This document shows, piece after piece, positions 34,340-42,904 of a stretch of 64,000 nt of DNA. The stretch is from Chitinibacter sp046530675 (lineage in GTDB: Bacteria; Pseudomonadota; Gammaproteobacteria; Burkholderiales; Chitinibacteraceae): contig NZ_CP172558.1 in assembly GCF_046530675.1 (NCBI RefSeq), positions 2,790,001-2,854,000 on the forward strand, written 5' to 3'. The position numbers were made by a program, and so were the translations under genes. A model generated the notes under the pieces. That model was not told where the DNA came from. It was given only the letters and a program-made list of their open reading frames with translations, and ran no database searches. Each line of letters starts with the position of its first letter. Position 1 is the stretch's first letter.

Positions 34340-36655
34340 ATGCAACGCATCCGCATCACCGTGCAGGGCATCGTTCAAGGCGTCGGGTTTCGTCCCTACG
34401 TCTGGCGCGCCGCGACGCAACTGCAATTGAGCGGCTGGGTTTGCAATACCGGTGCAGGTGTTTGTATCGAGGCGCAGGGCGAAGCTGCCCGCTTGCAGCA
34501 ATTCATTCAGGAGATCCGACATATCCCGGCTCCGGCGCAAATCCGTTCGCTCGATGAAAGCGAAATTCCGCTCGTTCCGGCAAGCGAACAATTTATCATT
34601 CAGGACAATCAGCCAACAGGAAAAGGTGCGAGTATTGGAGCCGATTTAGCCCCTTGCGCTGATTGCCTGCGCGACATATTTGACGCCAAAAACCGCCGTT
34701 ATCATTACCCTTTTACGCATTGCACCTGCTGCGGGCCGCGTTATACCGTCACCCGGAATCTGCCATACACGCGCAGCAGCACCAGCATGGGCGATTTCGC
34801 ACTCTGTCCTCAGTGCGCAGCCGAATATGCCAATCCGGCTGATCGGCGCTTCCATGCCGAAGCGATTGCCTGCCCGCATTGCGGCCCAAGGCTGGATTTG
34901 CAGCTGGCCAACGGCGCGTCGATTGCCTGCGATGTGCAACATGGCGAAATCCTGACTGGTTACGCGATTGCCGCGACGCTGGCGCTGCTCAGCCACGGTG
35001 CCATCGTCGCAATCAAAGGCGTCGGTGGATTTCATCTGTGTTGCGATGCGCGCAACGAAGCAGCCATCCAGCGGATACGCGAGAACAAACCCCGCGCGCG
35101 CAAACCGCTGGCGCTGATGACAGCGAATCTGGCTTCGCTCAGCAATGAAGTTCTCGTCAGCGCCGATGAAGCACGCTGGCTGCAAAGCCCGGAACGCCCG
35201 ATTGTGCTGCTGCAGCGCGCAGCCAGCAGCACCCTGCCCGAATCATTGGCACCGGGGCTGAACACGCTGGGCGTGATGCTGCCTTATACGCCAATGCACT
35301 ACCTGCTGTTTAATGCCGCCGCCGAACATCCCGATGCGGCGAACTGCTTCGATCAAGCGCAAAAACTGATGCTGGTGATGACCAGCGCCAACCCATCCGG
35401 CGCGCCGGTTTGCATTGACGACGCTCAAGCGCGAGAGCAGCTTGCACATCTGGCCGATGCCTTTTTAATCAATAACCGGCCTATCGTCGCGCGTAACGAT
35501 GATTCGGTGCTGCGCGTCCGCAGCGACGGCAGCGCCTGCTTTCTGCGCCGTGCCCGTGGTTACGCGCCCTTGCCTTTGTCATTCCCACCGCAACCATTCA
35601 GCACGCTCGCGCTCGGCGCCGAGCTGAAAAGCACCCTCTGTCTAAGTACCAACGGTCTTGCCCATCTGTCTACGCACATCGGCGATCTGGACGATACCCG
35701 AAGTTGCCGCGTACTAGCCGAGCTGGCGCAATCGTATCCGGAAAAACTAGGCATCGCTCCGCAAAGAATCACCTGCGATCTGCATCCGGACCTGTTTAGC
35801 ACCTTACTCGCCGATCAGCTGGACGAAGCTTTGCAAGCCCCACTGATTCAAGTTCAGCACCATCATGCGCATATCGCCGCCGTACTGGCCGAACATGGCT
35901 TTGACGGCGAGGTACTGGGGCTGGCGCTCGACGGTTATGGCTATGGCAACGACGGCACCAGCTGGGGTGGCGAGCTGTTGATCGTCAACCGCACCCACTG
36001 CGAACGAGCCGGGCATCTGGCGACACTGTTGCTGCCCGGCGGCGATCTGGCCAGCCGCGAACCGTGGCGGATGGCCACTGCCGTGCTGACCCGGTTGGGG
36101 CGTCAGTCGGAAATTACCACGCGTTTTGCCGAACAGCCTGCGGCCAAACTGCTGACGCAGTTGCAGCTCGACTCCGGTGCGCCATATACCCGAACCAGCA
36201 GTCTCGGGCGCTGGATTGATGCGGCCTCCGGTTTGCTCGGTGTCTGTCTGCAGCAGGATTACGAAGCCGAAGCCGCGCAAAGGCTCGAAAGCCTTGCCGT
36301 CCCTTGCGCAGCCATGCCGGAAGGCTGGCTGATTGATGAAAACAATGTCCTCGATTTTCTGCCGCTATTTGCACGTCTGGCCGATGAAAGTAATGCAGTT
36401 GATGGCGCCAGCCTGCTGCACGCGACGTTGGTGGCGGGTTTATCCGAATGGCTGATTCGCACTGCACAACAACGCCAGATCAATACCGTTGCTTTTGGCG
36501 GCGGCTGCTGGGCGAACCGCTGGCTTGACGAAGGAATTAGCCAGCGCGCACAAGCTGCGGGGCTGACCGTATTAAGACCGGGGGTATTGCCACCGGGAGA
36601 TGGTGCAATAAGCGTTGGACAGGCATGGGTGGCAGGGTATACGAACGGGATTTAA
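34340..36655 (+). CDS. hypF: Carbamoyltransferase HypF
   Basis: HypF makes the cyanide ligands of the active-site iron from carbamoyl phosphate. The 771-residue product has an N-terminal acylphosphatase domain (VQGVGFRPYVWRAA), two zinc-finger pairs (CADC, CTCC, CPQC, CPHC; ~residues 105-185), a YrdC-like domain (AIVAIKGVGGFHLCCDARNE...), and a Kae1-like C-terminal domain with the metal site VQHHHAHIAAVLAEH and LALDGYGYGNDGTSWGGE. The start MQRIRITV has GAGAG upstream. It lies between hypB and hypC in the operon. Confidence 0.96.
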   Translation: MQRIRITVQGIVQGVGFRPYVWRAATQLQLSGWVCNTGAGVCIEAQGEAARLQQFIQEIRHIPAPAQIRSLDESEIPLVPASEQFIIQDNQPTGKGASIGADLAPCADCLRDIFDAKNRRYHYPFTHCTCCGPRYTVTRNLPYTRSSTSMGDFALCPQCAAEYANPADRRFHAEAIACPHCGPRLDLQLANGASIACDVQHGEILTGYAIAATLALLSHGAIVAIKGVGGFHLCCDARNEAAIQRIRENKPRARKPLALMTANLASLSNEVLVSADEARWLQSPERPIVLLQRAASSTLPESLAPGLNTLGVMLPYTPMHYLLFNAAAEHPDAANCFDQAQKLMLVMTSANPSGAPVCIDDAQAREQLAHLADAFLINNRPIVARNDDSVLRVRSDGSACFLRRARGYAPLPLSFPPQPFSTLALGAELKSTLCLSTNGLAHLSTHIGDLDDTRSCRVLAELAQSYPEKLGIAPQRITCDLHPDLFSTLLADQLDEALQAPLIQVQHHHAHIAAVLAEHGFDGEVLGLALDGYGYGNDGTSWGGELLIVNRTHCERAGHLATLLLPGGDLASREPWRMATAVLTRLGRQSEITTRFAEQPAAKLLTQLQLDSGAPYTRTSSLGRWIDAASGLLGVCLQQDYEAEAAQRLESLAVPCAAMPEGWLIDENNVLDFLPLFARLADESNAVDGASLLHATLVAGLSEWLIRTAQQRQINTVAFGGGCWANRWLDEGISQRAQAAGLTVLRPGVLPPGDGAISVGQAWVAGYTNGI

Positions 36656-36738
36656 AAGTGCTGCGCATCCCGTGATTGCATATCGGGCGCTCGCTACTTT
36701 TAAAACTAACTCGATAACAAAAATGCAGAGGAATCAAT
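36656..36738 (+). promoter_or_regulatory. Short spacer between hypF and hypC
   Basis: An 83-base gap with a possible hairpin around GTGCTGCGCATCCCGTG and an AGAGGA ribosome site before hypC. I see no clear terminator, so hypC probably belongs to the same transcript. Confidence 0.3.
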
Positions 36739-36987
36739 ATGTGTCTAGCCCTGCCCGCACGCGTGATCAGTCTCTCGGATGACGGCTTTGGTATTGCCGA
36801 GCTCGGCGGTGTGCAAAAGCGCATTTCGCTTGCCCTGCTCGATGAAATTGCCGTCGGCGATTACGTGATCCTGCACGTCGGCTATGCGTTGGCGCGGCTC
36901 GATGAAAGCGAGGCGCTGGCCACGTTGAAACTCTTTGCCGAATTAGCCGAATCACAGGAAAACGAGCTTCTCAAGGCGGCACTATGA
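36739..36987 (+). CDS. hypC: Hydrogenase maturation chaperone HypC
   Basis: HypC carries the Fe(CN)2CO unit between HypD and the large subunit. The 82-residue product starts MCLALPARV with the essential Cys2. GDYVILHVGYALARLDESEA is the conserved C-terminal half. It overlaps hypD by four bases (ATGA). The length fits the family. Confidence 0.96.
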   Translation: MCLALPARVISLSDDGFGIAELGGVQKRISLALLDEIAVGDYVILHVGYALARLDESEALATLKLFAELAESQENELLKAAL

Positions 36988-38120
36988 AATACGTCGACGA
37001 ATTTCGTGATGGCGAGCTGGCGCGTGCGCTGGCGCAGGCCATTGATCAGGCCGCACAGCCTGACCGCCATTACCGGTTGATGGAGTTTTGCGGCGGACAT
37101 ACGCATGCGCTGGCGCGTTATGGCGTGCTCGATTTATTGCCCGCCAATGTCGAAATGATCCACGGCCCGGGCTGCCCGGTTTGCGTGCTGCCGATTGGCC
37201 GGATCGACGAAGCCATTGCGCTGGCACTGGATCAAAAAGTCATTCTGGCCAGCTACGGCGATGTATTGCGCGTACCGGCGTCAAATCAACAATCACTGAT
37301 CAGGGCACGCGCGCAAGGCGCCGACATCCGCATGGTGTATTCGGTTGACGATGCCCTCGATCTGGCGCGGCAAAACCCGCAACGCGAAGTCGTTTTTCTC
37401 GCCATCGGTTTTGAAACGACGACACCGCCAACGGCAGTCGCCATCCTGCAGGCCGCCCGCGAGCGGCTCGCCAACTTTAGCGTGCTGTGTTACCACGTCC
37501 TGACTCCGGCTGCGATGCACGCCATTTTGGCCAGTGGCGAAGTTGCGATTGATGGCTTTGTCGGCCCGGCGCACGTCTCGACCGTGATCGGCAGCCAGCC
37601 TTACGACGTTTTTGCCAGCCAGCACCGCAAACCCGTCGTCATCGCCGGTTTCGAGCCGCTTGATGTGATGCAGGCGATTCTGATGCTGATTGAGCAAATT
37701 AACGCGGGCGTTGCCCGGGTTGAAAACCAGTTTACCCGCGCCGTCACCCGCGAAGGCAACCGCAAGGCGCAACAGCTGGTTGCGCAGGTTTTCACTTTGC
37801 GGACTTCATTTGAATGGCGCGGACTGGGCGAGATTGCCGACAGCGCGCTGGCGATCCGTCCCGAATACGCCGCATTTGATGCCGAACTGAAATTCGGTCT
37901 GAATTACCACAGCGTCCCCGATCACAAAGCCTGCGAGTGCGGGCCGATCTTGCGCGGCGTGCTCAAACCAAAAGACTGCAAGCTGTTTGCCACCGTCTGC
38001 ACCCCCGAGCATCCGCTGGGCGCTTGTATGGTCAGTTCGGAAGGCGCTTGCGCGGCGCACTTTGCCTATGGGCGGCACCTGGAGTCCGCATTGAAAGCGA
38101 AAACGGAGTCTCAACCATGA
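36984..38120 (+). CDS. hypD: Hydrogenase maturation protein HypD
   Basis: HypD is the iron-sulfur scaffold on which the Fe(CN)2CO centre is built. The 378-residue product has the catalytic cysteines C36 (FCGGHTHAL), C64 and C67 (GPGCPVCVLP), and the C-terminal [4Fe-4S] region CECGPILRGVLKPKDC...CTPEHPLGAC...GAC. It is coupled to hypC at its start and to hypE at its end (ATGA overlaps). Confidence 0.97.
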   Translation: MKYVDEFRDGELARALAQAIDQAAQPDRHYRLMEFCGGHTHALARYGVLDLLPANVEMIHGPGCPVCVLPIGRIDEAIALALDQKVILASYGDVLRVPASNQQSLIRARAQGADIRMVYSVDDALDLARQNPQREVVFLAIGFETTTPPTAVAILQAARERLANFSVLCYHVLTPAAMHAILASGEVAIDGFVGPAHVSTVIGSQPYDVFASQHRKPVVIAGFEPLDVMQAILMLIEQINAGVARVENQFTRAVTREGNRKAQQLVAQVFTLRTSFEWRGLGEIADSALAIRPEYAAFDAELKFGLNYHSVPDHKACECGPILRGVLKPKDCKLFATVCTPEHPLGACMVSSEGACAAHFAYGRHLESALKAKTESQP

Positions 38121-39163
38121 TCGTCACCCGCCCCCGCTATTTGCACCGTCTCGATTTTCGCGCTGGCCGTATCGATATGCAGCACGGCGCTGGCGGACGG
38201 CTATCGCGTCAACTGGTCGACGAATTATTTGCCCCTGCTTTCGCCTCGAGCGTCAAAGGCGGCGACGATGGCGCTGTGCTTCCCGCGGCATCTGGCCGAC
38301 TGGTGATGAGCACCGATGGTCATGTTGTCTCGCCGCTGTTTTTCCCCGGCGGCAATATCGGCGATCTCGCCGTCAACGGCACGGTCAACGATGTCGCGAT
38401 GATGGGCGCGACGCCACTGTATCTGAGCGCGAGTTTCATCCTCGAAGAAGGTCTGCCGCTGGCCGATTTGCGTCGCATTGTTGAAGCAATGGCCACCGCC
38501 GCCAGACAGGCTGGGGTGCAGATTGTGTGCGGCGATACCAAAGTCGTCGAACGCGGTCGTTGCGACGGGGTCTACATCTCGACAACAGGCATAGGTATCT
38601 TGCCAGAGGACATATCTATCAACGGCCACAGAGCAATACATGGGGATCGTATTTTAATATCCGGCCCAATCGCTGCGCACGGCATGGCCATTATGTCGCA
38701 GCGCGAAGGATTAAGTTTCAGCGCGCCGATTTTATCCGATACGGCAGCGCTTAATGGGCTGGTCACAGCGATGCTTGCCAGCGGCTGCGAAATTCATACG
38801 CTGCGCGATCCGACACGCGGCGGCGTCGCGACGACGCTGAACGAAATCGCCGCGCAATCGCAAGTCGGCATGACGCTGATCGAAGACGCTATTCCTGTTG
38901 ATCCGCTGGCCGCCAGCGCGTGCGAAATGCTCGGCATCGATCCGCTGTATGTCGCCAATGAAGGCTGCCTGCTGGTCATTTGCGCGGGCAATGACGTCGA
39001 AAAGTTGTTGACCGTGATGCGTAATCATCCGCAGGGACGATACAGCGCGATGATTGGTGAAGTCCAAGACGATCCGCTGCAATTAGTACAAATGAAAACC
39101 CGCTTCGGCGGCTGCCGCCGGGTGGACTGGCTGGCGGGGGAACCCTTACCGAGGATTTGTTAG
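38117..39163 (+). CDS. hypE: Carbamoyl dehydratase HypE
   Basis: HypE dehydrates the carbamoyl group on its C-terminal cysteine to give the cyanide donor. The 348-residue product has the PurM-like fold (MQHGAGGRLSRQLVDE, GDDGAVL, NDVAMMGATPLYLSASFI, DPTRGGVATTLNEIA) and ends correctly in PRIC, with the reactive Cys at the last position. It overlaps hypD by four bases. A near-match of the GGTAT element (38594-38640) lies inside it, with a run of rare codons (ATA, ACA, AGA) around it. Confidence 0.96.
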   Translation: MIVTRPRYLHRLDFRAGRIDMQHGAGGRLSRQLVDELFAPAFASSVKGGDDGAVLPAASGRLVMSTDGHVVSPLFFPGGNIGDLAVNGTVNDVAMMGATPLYLSASFILEEGLPLADLRRIVEAMATAARQAGVQIVCGDTKVVERGRCDGVYISTTGIGILPEDISINGHRAIHGDRILISGPIAAHGMAIMSQREGLSFSAPILSDTAALNGLVTAMLASGCEIHTLRDPTRGGVATTLNEIAAQSQVGMTLIEDAIPVDPLAASACEMLGIDPLYVANEGCLLVICAGNDVEKLLTVMRNHPQGRYSAMIGEVQDDPLQLVQMKTRFGGCRRVDWLAGEPLPRIC

Positions 39164-39467
39164 TTCTACTGATAAACCCATGCCTTGAACCACAGAGCAT
39201 GAGTATCTTCACAAATCAGCCCCCTTAAAAGTGGTTTAAGAACCACAGATCGACGGGCTACCACAGTAGTCTCCCCCTTTGTAAAAGGGGGATTAAGGGG
39301 AATTTTTGCACGGTTTGAACAAGCTAATCACTCGAATACTGCAGAAATCCCCCCTAGCCCCCCTTCAAAAAAGGGGGGAACTTGTGGCCGACGATTTGTG
39401 TAGATGATGTTGTGTTGTGGTTCAGGACTTGGGTTTCACTAAAGTTTGATGGATAGGGGGTACGGGA
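39164..39467. other. Gene-free gap between hypE and hoxF holding an inverted repeat
   Basis: This 304-base gap is mostly the C-rich palindromic element at 39271-39380. Two copies of CCACAG-type half-palindromes (39190, 39242) lie before it. The hoxF promoter, if separate, must lie in the last ~80 bases; GGGTACGGGA sits just before the start codon. Confidence 0.6.
39271..39380. repeat. C-rich palindromic element, copy 1 (upstream of hoxF)
   Basis: A ~110-base MITE-like element with nested stems. It opens CTCCCCCTTTGTAAAAGGGG and closes with CCCCCCTAGCCCCCCTTC and GGGGGG. Its reverse complement, slightly diverged, is at 41364-41474 on the other side of hoxF. Confidence 0.85.
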
Positions 39468-41300
39468 ATGTCACCAAGCATTAACTACCAGCGCGTCAAT
39501 GCCCTGCTCGACGCACACCGGCGCGACCCTTTGCAGCTGGTACAAATCCTGATCGCGCTGCAAAACGAATACGGCGGCATTGTCGCCCCGCTGCGCGATT
39601 ACATTGCCAAGGCGGTTAATGTGCCGCTCGCGCAAGTTCACGGTGTGGTTGAGTTTTATCATTTCCTGTCACCCGGCATACTTGGTCAATACCGGCTGTA
39701 TTTATCGGACAATATCACTGACCGGATGCTGGGTAATGAAGCACTGATGCAGCTCTTGCTCGAGCAACTGAATGTCGAGCGTGGCAAACCGCGCGCCGAT
39801 GGCCGCGTATTTGTCGATTACACCTCATGCACCGGCCTGTGCGATCAGGGGCCGGCGCTGTTGATCAATGGGCGACCGATTACCCGCTTGAGCCGTGAAC
39901 TGGTGATCGAGATTGCGGCCAAAATCAACGCGGCGGTCTCGATTGATAGCTGGCCATCAGGCTGGTTTCAGGTTGAAGAATCATTGCGCGTCGCAGGACC
40001 GGTGCTGACGTCACACCAGACGCCGGGGCGCGCACTGCAAGCCGCTTTCACAATGGGCGCAGACCGTTTTCTGAAAGAAATCGATCAGTCCGGCCTGCGC
40101 GGCCGCGGCGGTGCCGGGTTTCGCACTGCGCTCAAATGGCGAGTTTGCCGCGATGCACCGGGCAAAGCGCATTATGTGATTTGCAACGCCGACGAAGGTG
40201 AACCGGGCACGTTCAAAGACCGTACTTTACTGACGCGCTTTGCCGATGAAGTATTCGAAGGCATGACGCTGGGCGCATTCGTGATCGGCGCGGAAAAAGG
40301 CTTTCTGTATCTGCGCGCCGAATATACTTTCCTGTATCCGCATTTGCAGGCGATTCTGGCGCGTCGCCGCGCCGAGCACCTGCTGGGCAGCCAGATTCTC
40401 GGCCATGATTTTTCGTTCGATATCGAAATCCATCTCGGCGCTGGCGCTTACGTCGCCGGTGAAGAAAGCGCGCTGATCGAATCGCTGGAAGGCAAGCGCG
40501 CCGTACCGCGCACTCGCCCGCCTTACACCGCGACGCATGGTTATCTGAATCAGCCCAGCATTTGCAATAACGTCGAGACTTACGTCAAAACGGCACTGAT
40601 CGCGACGCAGGGTGCGAGCTGGTTTCTGGAATCCGGCACACGCCATTCACCCGGAACGAAATTGCTTTCAGTCAGCGGCGATGTCGCGCGCCCCGGCATT
40701 TATGAATACCCATTCGGGGTATCAGTCCAGACCGTCCTTGATGCTTGCGGAGCGACCGATACCCAGGCAGTACAGGTCGGCGGGCCATCGGGAACGTGCA
40801 TCACGCCGCTGGAATTTGGCCGCAATATCAGCTTTGAAGACCTCTCGACCGGCGGCTCGTTTATGGTCTTTAACCGCAGCCGGGATATGTTGCGCGTGGT
40901 ACAGAATTTCACGCATTTTTTCGCCGGCGAATCGTGCGGTTTCTGCTCGCCATGCCGGATCGGCACGCAATTGCTGCGGCAATCAATCGACAAGATTGTG
41001 GCGGGTCACGCCAGCGCACGCGAACTTAATGACATTACCGAAACCGCCGACTGCATCAAAAAAATGAGTCATTGCGGACTGGGGCAAACCGCAGCCAATC
41101 CGCTGCTCGACACAATCAAGCGCATGCGGCCACTGTATGAAGCGCGGTTGACGACGCTCGATTTTGTCCCCGGTTTTGATCTGGACGGCGCGCTGGCGAC
41201 CTCAAGGGCGCTGAGCGAGCGCGACGACCAGGGCGCGCATCTGGGGCAGATTTGCGACGAGCAGGGTTGTCTGATCAATACCGGGAAAACCGGCGAATAA
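39468..41300 (+). CDS. hoxF: NAD-reducing hydrogenase diaphorase subunit HoxF
   Basis: HoxF is the flavin-bearing subunit that exchanges electrons with NAD+/NADH. The 610-residue product is a NuoE-NuoF fusion like the Ralstonia enzyme. The NuoE-like part has only one pair of cluster cysteines (C121, C125); the first pair is missing (Ser/Asp/Asn near 80-86), so its [2Fe-2S] cluster is probably lost. The NuoF part has the NADH loop GRGGAGF (212-218), NADEGEPGTFKDR (240-252), the FMN region GAGAYVAGEESALIE, and the [4Fe-4S] site C490, C493, C496, C536. It is the first hox gene. Confidence 0.94.
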   Translation: MSPSINYQRVNALLDAHRRDPLQLVQILIALQNEYGGIVAPLRDYIAKAVNVPLAQVHGVVEFYHFLSPGILGQYRLYLSDNITDRMLGNEALMQLLLEQLNVERGKPRADGRVFVDYTSCTGLCDQGPALLINGRPITRLSRELVIEIAAKINAAVSIDSWPSGWFQVEESLRVAGPVLTSHQTPGRALQAAFTMGADRFLKEIDQSGLRGRGGAGFRTALKWRVCRDAPGKAHYVICNADEGEPGTFKDRTLLTRFADEVFEGMTLGAFVIGAEKGFLYLRAEYTFLYPHLQAILARRRAEHLLGSQILGHDFSFDIEIHLGAGAYVAGEESALIESLEGKRAVPRTRPPYTATHGYLNQPSICNNVETYVKTALIATQGASWFLESGTRHSPGTKLLSVSGDVARPGIYEYPFGVSVQTVLDACGATDTQAVQVGGPSGTCITPLEFGRNISFEDLSTGGSFMVFNRSRDMLRVVQNFTHFFAGESCGFCSPCRIGTQLLRQSIDKIVAGHASARELNDITETADCIKKMSHCGLGQTAANPLLDTIKRMRPLYEARLTTLDFVPGFDLDGALATSRALSERDDQGAHLGQICDEQGCLINTGKTGE

Positions 41301-41557
41301 GGCTTGGATCTAGTACCCACCTATGGAAAAAGATAGCGATCTACACAAATTTAATGCAGCTCGTCCCCCCCTTCGACGAAGGGGGGCTAGGGGGGATTTC
41401 TGCACTGTTTGGATGTTTTTTGATGCTGAATCTGTGCCAACCCCCCCTTAATCCCCCTTTTACAAAGGGGGAAACTAGAGTGGCTGTTCTGCGTTTTTCG
41501 GTCTTAATCCACCCGCAGATTTGTGCAGGAATTCTTCCGGGAAAAGGAGACATGTAA
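41301..41557. other. Gap between hoxF and hoxU holding the second C-rich element
   Basis: 257 bases without a gene, unusual inside a hox operon. Most is the repeat at 41364-41474. The last ~20 bases carry GGAAAAGGAGA, the strong ribosome site for hoxU. Confidence 0.6.
41364..41474. repeat. C-rich palindromic element, copy 2 (downstream of hoxF, inverted)
   Basis: It opens CCCCCCCTTCGACGAAGG and closes AATCCCCCTTTTACAAAGGG. It is the reverse complement, slightly diverged, of copy 1. The two copies lie about 2 kb apart and bracket hoxF. Confidence 0.85.
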
Positions 41558-42307
41558 ATGGAAAGCAATGACTTCACTTTTGTCCTCGACGGCGAAAACA
41601 TCCACTTCGAGCCCGGCCAGACCATTATGGAAGCCGCCAGTCATGCCGGTGTCTATATTCCACATCTGTGCTATCACCCGGAATTCAAGCCGCGCGGCAG
41701 CTGCAAGCTGTGTACGGTCAAAATCAATGGTTACTTCGGTACGGCCTGTACGCTGCCGGTTCAACCCGGCATGCAGGTTGAAAGCGATTGCGATGAAGTC
41801 AATCTGATGCGTCGCCGTGTGGTACAGATGCTGTTTATCGAGGGCAACCACTACTGCCCGTTTTGCGAGAAAAGTGGCAACTGCCAGCTACAGGCGGTGG
41901 CCTATCACGTCGGCATGCTCGATTCGCATTTTCCGCACTTTTATCCGCTGCGTCAGATCGATGCCTCGCATCCTGACATGCTGCTCGACCGGGATCGCTG
42001 CATTCAGTGCGAGCTGTGTGTTCGCGCCAGCCGCGAAACCGATCAAAAAAACATTTTCGGTCTGGCCGGGCGCAGTACGCACACCCATCTGGTCGTCAAT
42101 AGCGAGTCGGGCTTGCTCGGCGATACCGATTTCAGCATCAACGATTTTGCCGCCCACATCTGCCCGACCGGCGCGCTGATTCCGAAAACACAGGCTTTCA
42201 ATATCCCGATTGGTCGGCGGATTTACGACGAGCAGGACATTGCCAAAGTCGGCCATCTGCAACCGGATGAATCGCTTCAGTCGAATCAGCAAGGAGAGGC
42301 AAAATGA
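41558..42307 (+). CDS. hoxU: NAD-reducing hydrogenase diaphorase subunit HoxU
   Basis: HoxU wires electrons between the hydrogenase and HoxF; it corresponds to the start of NuoG. The 249-residue product has the [2Fe-2S] site C38, C49, C52, C64; a His-Cys3 [4Fe-4S] site H98, C100, C103, C109; and a second [4Fe-4S] motif C148-x2-C151-x2-C154 with C202. The start MESNDFT has GGAGA upstream. Its stop overlaps the hoxY start (ATGA). Confidence 0.95.
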   Translation: MESNDFTFVLDGENIHFEPGQTIMEAASHAGVYIPHLCYHPEFKPRGSCKLCTVKINGYFGTACTLPVQPGMQVESDCDEVNLMRRRVVQMLFIEGNHYCPFCEKSGNCQLQAVAYHVGMLDSHFPHFYPLRQIDASHPDMLLDRDRCIQCELCVRASRETDQKNIFGLAGRSTHTHLVVNSESGLLGDTDFSINDFAAHICPTGALIPKTQAFNIPIGRRIYDEQDIAKVGHLQPDESLQSNQQGEAK

Positions 42308-42846
42308 GTAAACTCCGAGTCGCCACCTGTTCGCTGGCTGGCTGTTTTGGCTGCCATATGTCGTTTCTCGATATCGACGAGCGCATTGCCGAGCTGGTCG
42401 AGCTGGTCGATTTTGACCGCAGCCCGCTGACCGACATCAAATCGGTGGCCGAGGATGGCGTTGACATCGGTTTGATCGAAGGCGGTGTTTGCAACGCCGA
42501 AAACGTCCACACTCTGCGCGAATTTCGCAGCCGCTGCCGGATTCTGGTCGCCGTTGGCGCATGTGCGCTGACCGGCGGCGTACCGGCGCTGCGCAACCGC
42601 ATTCCGCTTGAAGAATGCTTCGCCGAGGCGTATCTGCAAGGCGCAGGCATCGAAGCGCCGCAAGTGCCGAACGACCCCGAATTGCCGCTGCTGCTTGATC
42701 GCGTTTATCCGCTGCATGAGGTAGTTCGAATCGACCACGTCCTGCCCGGCTGCCCGCCACCGGCCGATGCATTCTGGGAATTGCTGACTGCGCTGGCGCA
42801 AGGGCGAGAGCCTGAGCTGGCTTATCCGCTAAGGCGGTTTGATTGA
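42304..42846 (+). CDS. hoxY: NAD-reducing hydrogenase small subunit HoxY
   Basis: HoxY carries the iron-sulfur cluster next to the nickel-iron site. The 180-residue product is the short group 3d form with one cluster: C14, C17 (CFGCHMS), C87 (GACAL), C150 (LPGCPP). There is no Tat signal, so the enzyme is cytoplasmic. It overlaps hoxU by four bases and lies 58 bases before hoxH. Confidence 0.95.
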   Translation: MSKLRVATCSLAGCFGCHMSFLDIDERIAELVELVDFDRSPLTDIKSVAEDGVDIGLIEGGVCNAENVHTLREFRSRCRILVAVGACALTGGVPALRNRIPLEECFAEAYLQGAGIEAPQVPNDPELPLLLDRVYPLHEVVRIDHVLPGCPPPADAFWELLTALAQGREPELAYPLRRFD

Positions 42847-42904
42847 TCAAAACGGTGGGTTACGCCTACGGCCAACTCACCCTACGGGATAAATGGAGTT
42901 CACC

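Noticed and set aside
36591..36643. GGGGTATTGC near the end of hypF as another GGTAT element
   Set aside because: The nearest ATAC lies four bases off the fixed spacing and ends in G, so it fails the pattern, although codon use there is also unusual.
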